Made by a program: the position numbers and the translations under genes. Under the pieces are notes generated by a model. It had not been told where the DNA came from and did not search any database. It saw nothing but the letters and a program-made list of their open reading frames with translations. Below are positions 54,372 to 64,000 of a DNA stretch of 64,000 nucleotides, in pieces. The stretch comes from Colwellia sp. 12G3. Lineage in GTDB: Bacteria; Pseudomonadota; Gammaproteobacteria; Enterobacterales; Alteromonadaceae. Every line of letters begins with the position of its first letter. Within the stretch, counting starts at the first letter, position 1. Location of the stretch: assembly GCF_002836775.1 (NCBI RefSeq), contig NZ_PJAQ01000017.1, positions 310,001 through 374,000 on the forward strand, written 5' to 3'.

Positions 54372-55221
54372 ACACCGCAAATGGGTACTTAATCGCTTCG
54401 TGGCATTCATAGCCTTCAACTTTAAAGTCATCCATTGTCACCCAGGTTTCAAGATCTTCTAATGATTTTATTTCTGGGTTAATAATAAGTTTTGGTAAAG
54501 CTAATGGTTCACGTTTAAGCTGAACATCTTGCATTAAGGGTAACTGATCTTCATAAATGTGAGCATTCACTATTTTATGATATGCCATACCAGCTTTTTT
54601 TCCGGTAATTTGCGCCATAATAGCCAAAAAGAAGAATACTTGTACTTGGTTAAAGTTAAGCCCTAGCGGTACGTCACATGAACGTTGAAAGCTAGTTAAG
54701 TGCAAAGTATCACCAAGTAAAGAAAAGTTGTGGGTATGCATACAAGGTCTTAAGCAGCCCATGTGAAATTCACCGGGATTGTAAAAGGTTAGAATCTCAG
54801 CACGATCATCAATGCCATTTTTAAGGTTATCTACTATCTTTTTCAGCTGGTCAATAGTACCGCCATCAGGCTTAGCCCATGCACGGCCTTGAATACCATA
54901 AACGCGGCCCATATCATCTTCACCTTTTCGGTGAGGATTATTAAGCCAAGCGTCATTTAAATTCGCATTAGCATCCCACGTTTTAGTGCCTAATTGTCGA
55001 AAATCTGCAGCATTATCATAACCACGAATATAACCAATAAACTCAGCAATGGCCGATTTGAAAAAACTTTTACGCGTGGTTATTAAAGGAAACTCATTAG
55101 CACCAACATTATACTGTAGGTCTGCATTAATCACGGTTAAACAACGTTTACCTGTACGTTCGTTTTCAACCCAAGTGCCTTCATCGATAATTCGTTGACA
55201 TAAATCTAAATAAGCGCGCAT
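54370..55221 (-). CDS. thyA: Thymidylate synthase
   Basis: The 283-residue enzyme makes dTMP from dUMP with methylene-tetrahydrofolate. The active-site C160 ([12 protein letters not shown]), the phosphate-binding [12 protein letters not shown] and [14 protein letters not shown] are present. It is about 19 residues longer than E. coli ThyA; the region after the catalytic Cys (MHTHNF) departs from the common CHxxxQF pattern. Its ATG overlaps the lgt stop by one base, as in the enterobacterial lgt-thyA order. Its own stop codon touches the structured repeat element. Confidence 0.94.
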   Translation of the reverse strand: MRAYLDLCQRIIDEGTWVENERTGKRCLTVINADLQYNVGANEFPLITTRKSFFKSAIAEFIGYIRGYDNAADFRQLGTKTWDANANLNDAWLNNPHRKGEDDMGRVYGIQGRAWAKPDGGTIDQLKKIVDNLKNGIDDRAEILTFYNPGEFHMGCLRPCMHTHNFSLLGDTLHLTSFQRSCDVPLGLNFNQVQVFFFLAIMAQITGKKAGMAYHKIVNAHIYEDQLPLMQDVQLKREPLALPKLIINPEIKSLEDLETWVTMDDFKVEGYECHEAIKYPFAV

Positions 55222-56111
55222 TAACTATTTCCTTTTACTGATTTTTTATTAGCTTTTTTATCGCCTGTTACCTGAGCTTCTTCAGCCTGAGCTGAACTAC
55301 CTTGAGCAATGGCTTTTTTTTGCTGATGATTGTATCCCCAATAAATAATAAACAAACCAATCAATATCATTGGAATACTTAATATTTGGCCTTTAGAAAT
55401 AAAGGAGAAATACAAACCAAGGTGCGCGTCAGGCTCACGAAAGAATTCGACAATGCTTCTAAATATACCGTAACCAATTAAGAAGACACCTGATGCTAGC
55501 CCTAAACTACGTGTTTTACGGCTAATGATATATAAAATAGCAAACAGTACGACACCTTCTAAAGCAAATTCATATAACTGTGATGGGTGACGTGGCACTT
55601 GTAATGGATCGGTTGGAAAAACCATTGCCCAAGGAACATCAGTTTGACGTCCCCAAAGTTCGGAGTTAATAAAGTTTCCTAAACGCCCCATTCCTAAACC
55701 AATAGGTACTAAGGGCACAACAAAATCACCGACTGATAAAAATGACTTATTCGTTTTACGGGCAAAAATAAATACCGCGAGAATTACACCTAATAAGCCG
55801 CCATGAAAAGACATGCCGCCTTGCCATATTTCAAATAAATATAAAGGGTCTGATAAGAAATATTCGAATTGGTAAAATAGGACATAGCCAACTCGGCCAC
55901 CTAAAATTACCCCTAGAAATCCGTAAAACAATAAGTCGCTTACTTGATCACGTGTCCATGCCCCACTACTTCTATCTGCAGCTTTGTTTGCCATAAACAT
56001 GGCGGCAAGAAAGCCAATGAGGTACATGGTGCCATACCAACGTAATGATACCGGGCCAATGCTAAATATAATGGGGTCTATCACCGGAAATTGTAAAAAC
56101 TTATCTGTCAT
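55221..56111 (-). CDS. lgt: Prolipoprotein diacylglyceryl transferase
   Basis: The 296-residue inner-membrane enzyme adds diacylglycerol to the lipobox Cys of prolipoproteins. It has about seven helices, the HGG motif ([14 protein letters not shown]) and the Lgt signature [14 protein letters not shown]. The C-terminus carries a Lys/Ala-rich tail. It is directly upstream of and coupled to thyA. Together with lnt at 3.1-4.7 kb, two of the three lipoprotein-processing enzymes are in this window. Confidence 0.95.
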   Translation of the reverse strand: MTDKFLQFPVIDPIIFSIGPVSLRWYGTMYLIGFLAAMFMANKAADRSSGAWTRDQVSDLLFYGFLGVILGGRVGYVLFYQFEYFLSDPLYLFEIWQGGMSFHGGLLGVILAVFIFARKTNKSFLSVGDFVVPLVPIGLGMGRLGNFINSELWGRQTDVPWAMVFPTDPLQVPRHPSQLYEFALEGVVLFAILYIISRKTRSLGLASGVFLIGYGIFRSIVEFFREPDAHLGLYFSFISKGQILSIPMILIGLFIIYWGYNHQQKKAIAQGSSAQAEEAQVTGDKKANKKSVKGNS

Positions 56112-56265
56112 TGCTTGTCCGCTTTCTTAAAGTAGAGAGTTAAAGGTAGAAGGTTAAAAATTCGAAAAGTAAACCTATTTGTTCATTGGTCGAGATTATA
56201 CCCTGTTATGGTTAAAATATTACGTTAAAAAGTATTTCACTAAAAATTTATGCAACTAAAACGGC

Positions 56266-57060
56266 TTAGCCAAGCATCATTTTAATTGCGACGATAATAA
56301 GAAAAACAGCGAAAAATTTCTTCAAGGTTTTTATCGGTAATTTACTCGCATACTTCACCCCTATTGGCGCAAATATTGACGAACTCAGCACAATACCTAA
56401 TAAAGCAGGGAAATACAGATAACCTAAGCTCCAGTCAGGAAGGTGGGCTAAATTAAATCCGGTAATAATGTAACCAAGAGAGCCAAATAGCGCAACCATG
56501 ACACCACAAGCGGTTGCAATGCCGATTGCGTGTCGAACAGGTACACCAAAAAAACTTAACGACGGCACGAGAATAGCACCACCAGCAATGCCCATTAAAC
56601 TTGAGATAATACCGGTTATAAAGCTAAGGGTTTGTAATACGTAAGTCGCAGGCAATGATCTTTCTTTCGATGCATTTATCGACAGTAACATGTATGCCGC
56701 CAGTAAAATCACCACAAAAGAGAAAAAACCTGTTAATGCTTCACTCGATAGTGAGTCGGCAATAAAGGCACCTAACAATGCCCCCACCGCAACCAAGACC
56801 ATTAATTGTCTTGCTAACTGCCAAGGGATATTTTTTTTTCGATGATGAGCTAGTGCTGCAACGGTCGAGGTAATAACAATCGCTCCTAACGAAGTACCTA
56901 GCGCCATAGGCATAACCACCTCATTACTAACGCCAACTAAAGGAAGTAAGTAGACCAACGCTGGAACTATAATAAGACCACCACCGATACCGAGTAAACC
57001 AGCCAAAAAGCCAACGATGCTACCTAAAACGATACACGAAATTAATACGGTTAAAATCAT
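56266..57060 (-). CDS. TauE/SafE-family permease
   Basis: The 264-residue membrane protein has about eight helices in two repeated halves with glycine-rich starts (GFLAGLLGIGGGLIIVPAL and GIISSLMGIAGGAILVPSL), the mark of the sulfite/sulfonate exporter family. Substrate unknown. It lies between lgt and ptsP, where enterobacteria usually have nothing, and is followed by a 154-bp gap. Confidence 0.9.
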   Translation of the reverse strand: MILTVLISCIVLGSIVGFLAGLLGIGGGLIIVPALVYLLPLVGVSNEVVMPMALGTSLGAIVITSTVAALAHHRKKNIPWQLARQLMVLVAVGALLGAFIADSLSSEALTGFFSFVVILLAAYMLLSINASKERSLPATYVLQTLSFITGIISSLMGIAGGAILVPSLSFFGVPVRHAIGIATACGVMVALFGSLGYIITGFNLAHLPDWSLGYLYFPALLGIVLSSSIFAPIGVKYASKLPIKTLKKFFAVFLIIVAIKMMLG

Positions 57061-57120
57061 TCTACTTTGCGGAAAGTCCGCTCCTAAATTTGGTGTTCAA
57101 AGGTCGTATATGGCAATAAA

Positions 57121-59475
57121 CTAATAACCGGCGCGAATAAAGCCACCGAGCCCTAACGCTTCAAGCTGTTCATTAAGATAACTATGCACTTCTCTAGCTG
57201 TAGTTAACGTTAATGTTTTATCTAAAATAATTTGTGCTTGTTCAAAAGCAATATGACGAATAACCCATTTAATACGTGGCACGTTATGTCCATTCATACT
57301 AATTTTGTCAAAGCCCATGGCCAATAATAAAATAGCCCCTGCTGGTTGGGCGGCAAGCTCACCGCATAAACTTATCGGTGTTAAATGTTGCGCTGATTGT
57401 TGGGCAATACTATTTAAAGCACTCAATACCGCAGGATGAAAAGAATCATATAAATTAGCAACTTGGCTATTATTTCGATCAACCGCTAATAAATACTGCG
57501 TTAAGTCATTACTGCCAACAGAAAAGAAATCAACACGTTTGGCCAAGGCTTCCATTTGAAAAATAACAGAAGGCACTTCTAGCATAATACCTATTTTAGG
57601 TCGTACTAATTTAGCGGAAACTGCTTGTGCTTTTAATTGTGCTTGTTGGAGAGTTAAGTGACCATCAGCGTTGCTTGCTGACATTAGCTCAGCCGTTATA
57701 TCTTGGGTTAATTCAGCCTTAAGCTCAAAAAACGCCTGATTAATTAACCGTATGGCTTCATCAACTTCTTCAACACCAGAGATCATAGGCAGCATAATCT
57801 CTAAATTATTTAAGCCTTGATTAGCCCTCAACATGGCGCGGACTTGTACGAGAAATATTTCAGGGTGATCTAGAGTGATTCGAATACCACGCCAACCAAG
57901 AAATGGATTTTCTTCATTAATAGGAAAGTAAGGTAGTGATTTATCGCCGCCAACATCTAACGTACGCATAGTAACGCCATGCTTAGGGAAAACCTGCAAC
58001 ACCTTACGATATATCTGTGTTTGCTCTTGTTCTGATGGAAAACAGTTACGGTTCATAAAGGGAATTTCAGTACGATATAAACCAATACCCAAGGCGCCAA
58101 GTTTCGCCGTGTGTTCAAAACCTGCTGATAAACCAGCATTAAGTAATACTTCAATGGCCCTGCCATCTTGGGTAATACAAGGTAGGTGTGCTACTTCCAT
58201 CACCTTATCGGTAAGCGCTTTTTCTTGGCTTAATAAATATTGATACTCTTGTATCAAGCCATCATCTGGATTAATAAATAGCTCACCACTATAACCATCA
58301 ATTATCGCCTGCTGCTGATGCAACTGGCTAAGCACCGTTGCATTAACGCCCATAATGGCAGGCAGCCCTAATGAACGCGCTAAAATGGCAGAATGTGAGT
58401 TATTAGAGCCGGATAAAGATATAATTCCCAACAGGCCCTGATGCTGATATTCAGCCACCATTGACGCAGTAACGTCTTGTGCCAATAAAATAAATTCACT
58501 GGGTAAAGTCAGCTCTTCTGTCGCTTGTTGTTGAATATTAACCAATAAGCGAGTGCCTAAATCTCGAATATCACTCGCGCGCTCGCGAAAATAGCTATCT
58601 TCAATCGCTTCAAATTGGCCAATATAATGCTCAATCACTAACTTTAAGGCACTATCAGCACGCCAGCCTTTTGATATTTTATCCGCGATCTCTTTACCTA
58701 AGTTCGCCTGATCTAATAATTGCTTATAGACATCAAAAATAGCTAAGCTGTCATCATCAATAGATCCACTTAACTTACGGCTTAATGTTTCGAATTCTTC
58801 CCGAGTTTTTTCAACCGCTTGCTCAAAACGCAATAACTGTTTTTGCCTGTCCGGGGATTTTTTTAATGAGACTGCAGCAAGATCTGCTTGTGGTTGGCAG
58901 ACAATAATTTCACTTAAGGCAATGCCTGGGGCCCCTGCAATGCCGTGTAATTGTTTAACACCTTGATTTTTTTCTTGCTGGTAATTAAGTAAACTTTTGA
59001 TTTCAGCATTAGCCAAAGCGCCAGCGAGTTGCGCCGAAAGAGTCACTAAAAAAGCTTCATCATTTTCAGTAAAATGACGTGAGTTTTTTTGTTGTATCGC
59101 TAAAATGCCTAACACTTTTCGTTGATGAATAATCGGCGTACCTAAAAAGGCATTAAATTCGTCTTCTTCAACTTCTGGCGCGTGAATATAGTCTTGATGT
59201 TGCTGCGCATCAGCGATATTCAAGGGTTCTTCTCGTTGACCAACTAAGCCAACCAAACCTTCTGAAAAGCCAATACAAGACTGACCCTGTGATGTTTTTG
59301 CTAAGCCATCTGAGGCCATTAATAAAAAATGTTGCTGGTGATAATCAGCGAGATAAATTGAACAACAATCTGTTTTCATCGCTTTTTTTACACTATATAC
59401 CATACGTTCAAGCGCATTTTGCAGTTCAGCTTCTTGGCTAAATTCCAATACAATTCGACGTAGGGTAGTTAACAT
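57121..59475 (-). CDS. ptsP: Phosphoenolpyruvate-protein phosphotransferase PtsP (EI-Ntr)
   Basis: The 784-residue protein has an N-terminal GAF domain (about 15-165), a PEP-utiliser/HPr-binding region with the phosphorylated H361 (GSNNSHSAILARSLGLPA) and a C-terminal PEP-binding barrel (LGIGLYRTEIPFMNR; FSVGSNDLTQYLLAVDRN). It starts the nitrogen-related PTS relay to NPr and EIIA-Ntr; the GAF domain senses glutamine and 2-oxoglutarate in E. coli. It is 122 bp downstream of rppH, with a terminator between them, so it likely has its own promoter. Confidence 0.95.
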   Translation of the reverse strand: MLTTLRRIVLEFSQEAELQNALERMVYSVKKAMKTDCCSIYLADYHQQHFLLMASDGLAKTSQGQSCIGFSEGLVGLVGQREEPLNIADAQQHQDYIHAPEVEEDEFNAFLGTPIIHQRKVLGILAIQQKNSRHFTENDEAFLVTLSAQLAGALANAEIKSLLNYQQEKNQGVKQLHGIAGAPGIALSEIIVCQPQADLAAVSLKKSPDRQKQLLRFEQAVEKTREEFETLSRKLSGSIDDDSLAIFDVYKQLLDQANLGKEIADKISKGWRADSALKLVIEHYIGQFEAIEDSYFRERASDIRDLGTRLLVNIQQQATEELTLPSEFILLAQDVTASMVAEYQHQGLLGIISLSGSNNSHSAILARSLGLPAIMGVNATVLSQLHQQQAIIDGYSGELFINPDDGLIQEYQYLLSQEKALTDKVMEVAHLPCITQDGRAIEVLLNAGLSAGFEHTAKLGALGIGLYRTEIPFMNRNCFPSEQEQTQIYRKVLQVFPKHGVTMRTLDVGGDKSLPYFPINEENPFLGWRGIRITLDHPEIFLVQVRAMLRANQGLNNLEIMLPMISGVEEVDEAIRLINQAFFELKAELTQDITAELMSASNADGHLTLQQAQLKAQAVSAKLVRPKIGIMLEVPSVIFQMEALAKRVDFFSVGSNDLTQYLLAVDRNNSQVANLYDSFHPAVLSALNSIAQQSAQHLTPISLCGELAAQPAGAILLLAMGFDKISMNGHNVPRIKWVIRHIAFEQAQIILDKTLTLTTAREVHSYLNEQLEALGLGGFIRAGY

Positions 59476-59515
59476 TTAATTCCTCTGTAATTATTACCAT
59501 AAAGTGAAAATTTAT

Positions 59516-59545
59516 AAAAAAATAACCCACAATAAAGTGGGCTAT
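59516..59545 (-). terminator. Terminator of rppH
   Basis: On the minus strand, agcccac and gtgggtt arms with a 6-base loop are followed by a U run (aaaaaaa at 59516-59522). Confidence 0.8.
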
Positions 59546-59597
59546 TAGGATTCTTAATACGAATCTAACTCATAGTAATAATTAAATGTTATTGATG

Positions 59598-60113
59598 CTA
59601 AGCGCGACGTTTACGACGCTCTGGTCGTCTTTCATACGTTAGCGGTAAAGCAAAATTAGCAAATTCTTTCATGACCATACGATAAACATCTCGTTTAAAA
59701 GACACTACCTGCCTGACTGGATACCAATAGCTCACCCATCGCCAATCATCAAACTCCGGATGGGGGCTATGGAGTAAATCCACTGATGATTCTTCAGCAG
59801 TTAGTTTTAATAAAAACCACTTTTGTTTTTGACCAATACAAACAGGTTTAGAGTCATGTCTAATATAACGTTTTGGTAATCTATACTTTAACCAATGCTT
59901 AGTTGAAGCAACAATTTTCACGTGTTCAGGTTTTAAGCCAACTTCCTCATGTAACTCTCGATACATGGTTTCCTCAGCTGACTCACCTTCATCAACACCA
60001 CCTTGTGGATATTGCCATGAATGTTGTCCAAACCGTCTTGCCCAAAATACTTGTCCCATGTCATTAATTATTACTATGCCGACGTTTGCGCGATAGCCTT
60101 CGGCATCGATCAC
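59598..60113 (-). CDS. rppH: RNA pyrophosphohydrolase
   Basis: The 171-residue Nudix enzyme removes pyrophosphate from mRNA 5' ends and so starts decay. It has [20 protein letters not shown], with the Nudix box at about 38-60, and [13 protein letters not shown]. The start is GTG at 60113, with AGGAG five bases upstream, matching the E. coli N-terminus (IDxxGYRxNVGIVI). The frame is open 15 codons further, but without a ribosome-binding site. The C-terminal tail is Arg-rich ([10 protein letters not shown]). It is divergent from mutH, as in E. coli. Confidence 0.94.
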   Translation of the reverse strand: MIDAEGYRANVGIVIINDMGQVFWARRFGQHSWQYPQGGVDEGESAEETMYRELHEEVGLKPEHVKIVASTKHWLKYRLPKRYIRHDSKPVCIGQKQKWFLLKLTAEESSVDLLHSPHPEFDDWRWVSYWYPVRQVVSFKRDVYRMVMKEFANFALPLTYERRPERRKRRA

Positions 60114-60264
60114 AGGAACTCCTGACAATATATAAAATACTTGCCTCAATTCAACCATATTAACGTCAGTGGGGCAAATGATTACTTTGATTTTTTTAGT
60201 AAATCCATGATAATAAGCACTAACCTTAGTAAGTAAATATTTCCTGGTTAATTCTGCTTAATTT

Positions 60265-60933
60265 ATGAACATTCCTTCTTCTGAACAAGCACTCATGCAA
60301 AACGCTCAAAATTTAGCTGGCTTAACCTTGGGTGAATTAGCTGAGCAAGCGGGTATTGCCGTCCCAAAAGATTTAACTCGAAATAAGGGTTGGATAGGTT
60401 TGTTACTGGAGCACGTTTTAGGCGCCAGTGCTGGCTCTAGGCCTGAACCAGACTTCCCCCACTTGGGTATTGAATTAAAGTCATTACCTATTAATGAACA
60501 AGCTAAACCGCTTGAAACAACCTTTGTCAGTGTCGCGCCCTTAACCGGCCTTGTTGGCGTTAATTGGCATAACTGTTATGTGCGTAAAAAGTTAGCGCGA
60601 GTTTTATGGGTACCAGTAATCACCCCTAAAGACGCGCCGATAAGTGAGCGTTTAGTCGGTACACCTTTTTTATGGTCACCCAATGCTGAAGAAGAGGCGC
60701 TATTAGCCCAAGACTGGCAAGAACTTACCGATATGATAGTGCTCGGAGAAGTAGAAAACATTCACGGTAAACATGGACAAGTGATGCAACTAAGACCCAA
60801 AGCGGCCAATAACAAAGCCAGAACCCAAGCATTTGACCGCAATGGTAAGCCTTTTATGACATTACCGCGTGGTTTCTACCTTAAAATAAACTTTACTCAA
60901 GGTTTATTGCATCGTTATTTACGGATTAACTAA
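60265..60933 (+). CDS. mutH: DNA mismatch repair endonuclease MutH
   Basis: The 222-residue nuclease nicks the unmethylated strand at hemimethylated GATC sites after MutS/MutL activation. The catalytic residues D63, E70 and K72 ([14 protein letters not shown]) fit the D-x6-E-x-K pattern. Length matches the family. Its presence implies that the organism uses Dam methylation for strand choice. Confidence 0.95.
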   Translation: MNIPSSEQALMQNAQNLAGLTLGELAEQAGIAVPKDLTRNKGWIGLLLEHVLGASAGSRPEPDFPHLGIELKSLPINEQAKPLETTFVSVAPLTGLVGVNWHNCYVRKKLARVLWVPVITPKDAPISERLVGTPFLWSPNAEEEALLAQDWQELTDMIVLGEVENIHGKHGQVMQLRPKAANNKARTQAFDRNGKPFMTLPRGFYLKINFTQGLLHRYLRIN

Positions 60934-60964
60934 TATCAATTAGTCCTGATTAATCTGAAAGACA

Positions 60965-61864
60965 TTAAAGATCAGTGACGCTTATTTCTTGAGAAATAGT
61001 AACAGTTTCACCTGCAGGTAAGGTTTGCCAATGAGTATTCGCCGCTTCTAAACAAACATATTGCTGCTCACCTTGTGGATGAATATCAGCCATGGTATTC
61101 GCTAACGCTACCCCTGGATTCCATAATACCCATTGCTGGCAATTACGGCTAACTATGTCAATTTTGCGCTGCCACTGACTATCAACAAGAGTCACTTTTT
61201 CACTACTGTGATATTTACGATCAATCTCACCAACACAACTCACCGCTTGTTGTTGTAGACTTGAATTACCCGTTAAGTTATCGCTGTAGCTAAGTCCTGT
61301 TAACGCATCGATACTCACATTACTTGGGTTACTAACGGTAAAATAACTATGTAAGGCGGCAGAATATTGTGCATCTTCTTGCGAAAGATTGCTCATAGCT
61401 AATGACTGTTTAAGACTGTCACCAAAAAATAGCGTCTGTGTTAACTTGTAAGCATTAGGCCAAAGCGGGTGTTGATTCTCTCCTGCCAATACCAAAATAA
61501 CAGTAACGCCACTTTTATTAGCCTCTACACTTTCGACTTTCCATGGTAATTGTCGAGCAAAACCATGACTTGCCGCTTTTATCTCCTCAGTTTGTTTATC
61601 ATTAGGACCAAACCAAGGCCAGCATAGGGGTATGCCACCACGAATAGCTTTACCCGATTGATAGTATGCTTGTTCACTTAACCACAAAACATCTTTATGG
61701 CCTGTCGGCTTAAAACTTAACACCTGACCACCGTACAAACTAATTTTTGCTTGGCAATGAGCATGATAAATACTGAGTCCTGCAAGGCACTCAGCAACAT
61801 TACTTTGCCCTAGTGTGATTGAGGTAACTTGAGCGAAGTCGTTATTTAGTAATATTGTTGTCAT
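60965..61864 (-). CDS. Glucose-6-phosphate 1-epimerase-like mutarotase (YeaD)
   Basis: The 299-residue protein is an aldose-1-epimerase-fold enzyme with GGQVLSFKP, IRGGIPLCWPWFGP, ALHSYFTVSN and VLWNPGVALANTMADI. These blocks match D-hexose-6-phosphate mutarotases. It would interconvert the alpha and beta anomers of glucose-6-phosphate in the cytoplasm. It is convergent with mutH, with only a 31-bp gap holding a weak six-bp hairpin. Confidence 0.9.
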   Translation of the reverse strand: MTTILLNNDFAQVTSITLGQSNVAECLAGLSIYHAHCQAKISLYGGQVLSFKPTGHKDVLWLSEQAYYQSGKAIRGGIPLCWPWFGPNDKQTEEIKAASHGFARQLPWKVESVEANKSGVTVILVLAGENQHPLWPNAYKLTQTLFFGDSLKQSLAMSNLSQEDAQYSAALHSYFTVSNPSNVSIDALTGLSYSDNLTGNSSLQQQAVSCVGEIDRKYHSSEKVTLVDSQWQRKIDIVSRNCQQWVLWNPGVALANTMADIHPQGEQQYVCLEAANTHWQTLPAGETVTISQEISVTDL

Positions 61865-61974
61865 GGAGTAAACTAACCGAATTAAGGTATTTGTAAGCTA
61901 CGAGCGTCAAATTCTATAGAAAGCTCAGTTTGTTTGATAGCATAAAAGATTACCTGCTACCTTTACTGCCTTAA

Positions 61975-64000
61975 TTACCAATTTTTACCGACCGACAAGA
62001 AGAATGAATACTCTCCTCCCGTCGCAAAGCCTATCCCTAATGCTGCGGGGCCAAAACTAGTATCGGTACCCAAATAAATGCTACCTGAGTTTATTAAATC
62101 ACTGTATTTAACAGTTTCATCTACTGTCCAGACATTACCAGTTTCTAAACTTGTGCCTAAATAAATAGGTAAACCTGAGCCACCCGGCACATCACGGCCC
62201 AAGTCATATTGATAGACAACCGCAGCAAAAACTTTATGAACACCAATAAGGGCATCTTGTTGATAACCTGATAGATTTAAGAAACCACCTAACTCGGTGA
62301 CATGAACACTAAAGTCGGTTTCATTATCTATGGTCGCAAAAGAGGTAATACCAACAAAGGTATGACCTCTAAAGCCAATTGCACCACGCCAATCTAGGGT
62401 AAAGGCAAGTGTTTTATCATGCTCTGCTGCTGTTAATTTAGGTGAGTATTTATCTTTTAACCACTGCACTTCAATTAATAGTTTATTGCCATCCGTAGGA
62501 AAATTAATGCTATCTAGCGTATCGTAACCAAAAGTTAAAAAACTGCCATAGGTTTCATAATCAAAATCATCCGTACCGGCTTCATCGATAGAAAGATCAC
62601 CCGTTTGAGCAACAGCACCAAGCTCAATAATACCTTTAAAAGAATAATTGTAACCTAGTGCTAATTTCCCAAGATAATAATCATTTCTAAGCTCAGGGCG
62701 AAGACGTGTTTTTTCCCACTTATCTTGGGCAAAAGAGACTCTTGCTCTAGTATATAAATCCTGTTCTTTATTAATAGGTTGATGAAATTCAGACGCCAGT
62801 AAAGTCTCCCAGCCTAATTCAAGTTCATTCAACCAGCGTCCGCCATTACTGGTAACCTCTGTCATCAAATAAGACATATTAATTGAAGTAATAGATTGAT
62901 CTGAAAAATCTGTTTTTAAATTAAAGCCAAAATCAAAGTAGTTAGGTCCCCAAGATTTGGCCTGGGTATGGAGAATTAAAACCCGACCTTGCTCGCTATC
63001 ATTAAACTCAACCGTGACTTGCTCAAATTTATCCAAGGCATAAACTCTATCAATAGCTAAATCTAATGCCTCTTTAGATAATTCTTCACCTAACTTAACC
63101 GCAAAGTGAAGATGAATGATGTCATTTTCTACTTTTGAATTATTACGTATTTTGATCTCTATTATGTGTTTAGGTAATTCATCAAACCATTTTCTTGCCT
63201 TCATCTTTTTTTGGTTTTGATAAGCTTGATAATCATTATCACTGATTGATAACTTCATCAAAGCAGCTGACTGCGCATTCGCTTCTTGCTCACCTAACAC
63301 TAGAGCTTGTGGCATAACAGACCAGTCTGTCGTACTTAAATCGTCAATTGCTGGACGCAACAATACATCTTTATCGGTAAGTAATGCCTTTTTCGCTAAA
63401 CTGGTATTATTGGTTAGAATGGTAGATAGCTGATTGAGCACTGATACGGTACTGGTTAATTCACTTTGACCAGCAAGTGGTGAACCAATATCAACAGCAA
63501 TAACAATATCGGCGCCCATTGCTTTAACAACATCTATCGGCATGTTATTAGTGATACCACCATCAACTAGCGTTTTTCCGTCAATAACAACCGCTGCGAC
63601 AATACCTGGTACCGCAGCTGAGGCTTGCATGGCTTGATTAATGCTGCCAGAGTCGAGCACCACCATTTGTGCCGTGGCTATATCCGAAGCAACAGCACGA
63701 TAGGGTATAGCTAAGTCATCAAAACTAGCAAAAGAACTAACAGTATCCGTTGAACGTTGTAAAATTTGATAGGCGCTTTGACCTAACAATAGACCATGGG
63801 GAACTTTAAATTCGCCATCGCTATAACCTAATCGTATTGATAAGTTATACCTATCTCTATGTTGTTTACTGGCATAAAACAATGATTCTCTTGGAATAAA
63901 GTCAGAGTAGCCATCAGACCAAGGTAACCCTAGCATAATGGTTTCAATTTCATCAACGTCATACCCTAACGCGTACATACCAGCAACATAAGCACCAATA
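61975..64000 (-). CDS. Patatin-like phospholipase with POTRA and outer-membrane barrel (PlpD-like), N-terminus missing
   Basis: About 674 residues are visible; the frame is open to the window edge (GAYVAGMYALGYDVDEIE), so the signal peptide and the nucleophile Ser lie outside. The patatin domain ends with the catalytic Asp in LVDGGITNNMPIDVVKAMGA. A POTRA-like segment (HIIEIKIRNNSKVENDIIHL) follows, then a BamA-like 16-strand barrel ending in GKNW. This is the layout of type Vd autotransporters such as Pseudomonas PlpD, in which the lipase is secreted by its own barrel. Whether the patatin part is released is unknown. Confidence 0.88.
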   Translation of the reverse strand, partial: IGAYVAGMYALGYDVDEIETIMLGLPWSDGYSDFIPRESLFYASKQHRDRYNLSIRLGYSDGEFKVPHGLLLGQSAYQILQRSTDTVSSFASFDDLAIPYRAVASDIATAQMVVLDSGSINQAMQASAAVPGIVAAVVIDGKTLVDGGITNNMPIDVVKAMGADIVIAVDIGSPLAGQSELTSTVSVLNQLSTILTNNTSLAKKALLTDKDVLLRPAIDDLSTTDWSVMPQALVLGEQEANAQSAALMKLSISDNDYQAYQNQKKMKARKWFDELPKHIIEIKIRNNSKVENDIIHLHFAVKLGEELSKEALDLAIDRVYALDKFEQVTVEFNDSEQGRVLILHTQAKSWGPNYFDFGFNLKTDFSDQSITSINMSYLMTEVTSNGGRWLNELELGWETLLASEFHQPINKEQDLYTRARVSFAQDKWEKTRLRPELRNDYYLGKLALGYNYSFKGIIELGAVAQTGDLSIDEAGTDDFDYETYGSFLTFGYDTLDSINFPTDGNKLLIEVQWLKDKYSPKLTAAEHDKTLAFTLDWRGAIGFRGHTFVGITSFATIDNETDFSVHVTELGGFLNLSGYQQDALIGVHKVFAAVVYQYDLGRDVPGGSGLPIYLGTSLETGNVWTVDETVKYSDLINSGSIYLGTDTSFGPAALGIGFATGGEYSFFLSVGKNW

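Noticed and set aside
54183..54431. Minus-strand frame of 82 codons next to thyA
   Set aside because: It covers the second repeat element and the end of thyA in another frame.

Overview
The window looks like chromosomal DNA of a marine gammaproteobacterium of the order Alteromonadales, most likely Colwellia or a close relative. This rests on AT-rich coding sequence, protein families typical of that group, and gene orders shared with enterobacteria and vibrios: miaB-phoH-like-ybeY-corC-lnt, pabB-nudL-sdaA, and rppH-ptsP-lgt-thyA beside mutH. I see no rRNA or tRNA gene, no CRISPR array, no intact insertion sequence and no prophage. The genus is an inference.

Layout. 1-4.7 kb: the miaB-phoH-like-ybeY-corC-lnt run (tRNA modification, RNA maturation, lipoprotein acylation). 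4.7-7 kb: a minus-strand pair, a receiver-CheC protein followed by a PAS-GGDEF cyclase. 7-16 kb: a periplasmic thiol peroxidase, a heat-shock hsp20 with a clear sigma-32 promoter, an alkyltransferase-like protein, YaiI, a voltage-gated sodium channel cotranscribed with a metallo-beta-lactamase-fold hydrolase, a sodium symporter, an orphan binding protein and rmuC. 15.4-20.6 kb: an IclR regulator divergent from a catabolic operon (CoA-transferase A and B, class III aminotransferase, beta-ketoadipyl-CoA-type thiolase). 20.6-28 kb: nudC-hxlR, a histidine kinase with an upstream response regulator, and a yceI/cytochrome b561 pair divergent from a LysR regulator. 28.4-37.3 kb: a Cache-domain kinase, MFS/AraC and radical-SAM aminomutase/LysR divergent pairs, and a yeast-type cytosine deaminase overlapping a binding protein. 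37.6-42.5 kb: a soluble chemoreceptor with five tandem PAS domains and an H-NOX/histidine kinase pair. 42.7-54 kb: fumarase, pabB-nudL-sdaA, a TonB receptor, a diiron hydroxylase/SRPBCC pair and an aldehyde dehydrogenase. 54-64 kb: thyA, lgt, a TauE-type permease, ptsP, rppH, mutH, a hexose-phosphate mutarotase and a PlpD-like patatin autotransporter cut by the window edge.

The most unusual signal is non-coding. Two intergenic elements of almost the same length (6972-7240 and 54104-54371) share a core of about 55 bp and the same nested set of inverted repeats. The sequences of most of those stems differ between the copies while pairing is kept within each copy. This points to a mobile or transcribed element whose folded structure is under selection.

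Signalling is dense: three orphan-type histidine kinases, two receiver proteins, one cyclase, one chemoreceptor and one H-NOX sensor lie in less than 40 kb. Several divergent regulator/target pairs carry visible palindromes in their shared promoter regions.
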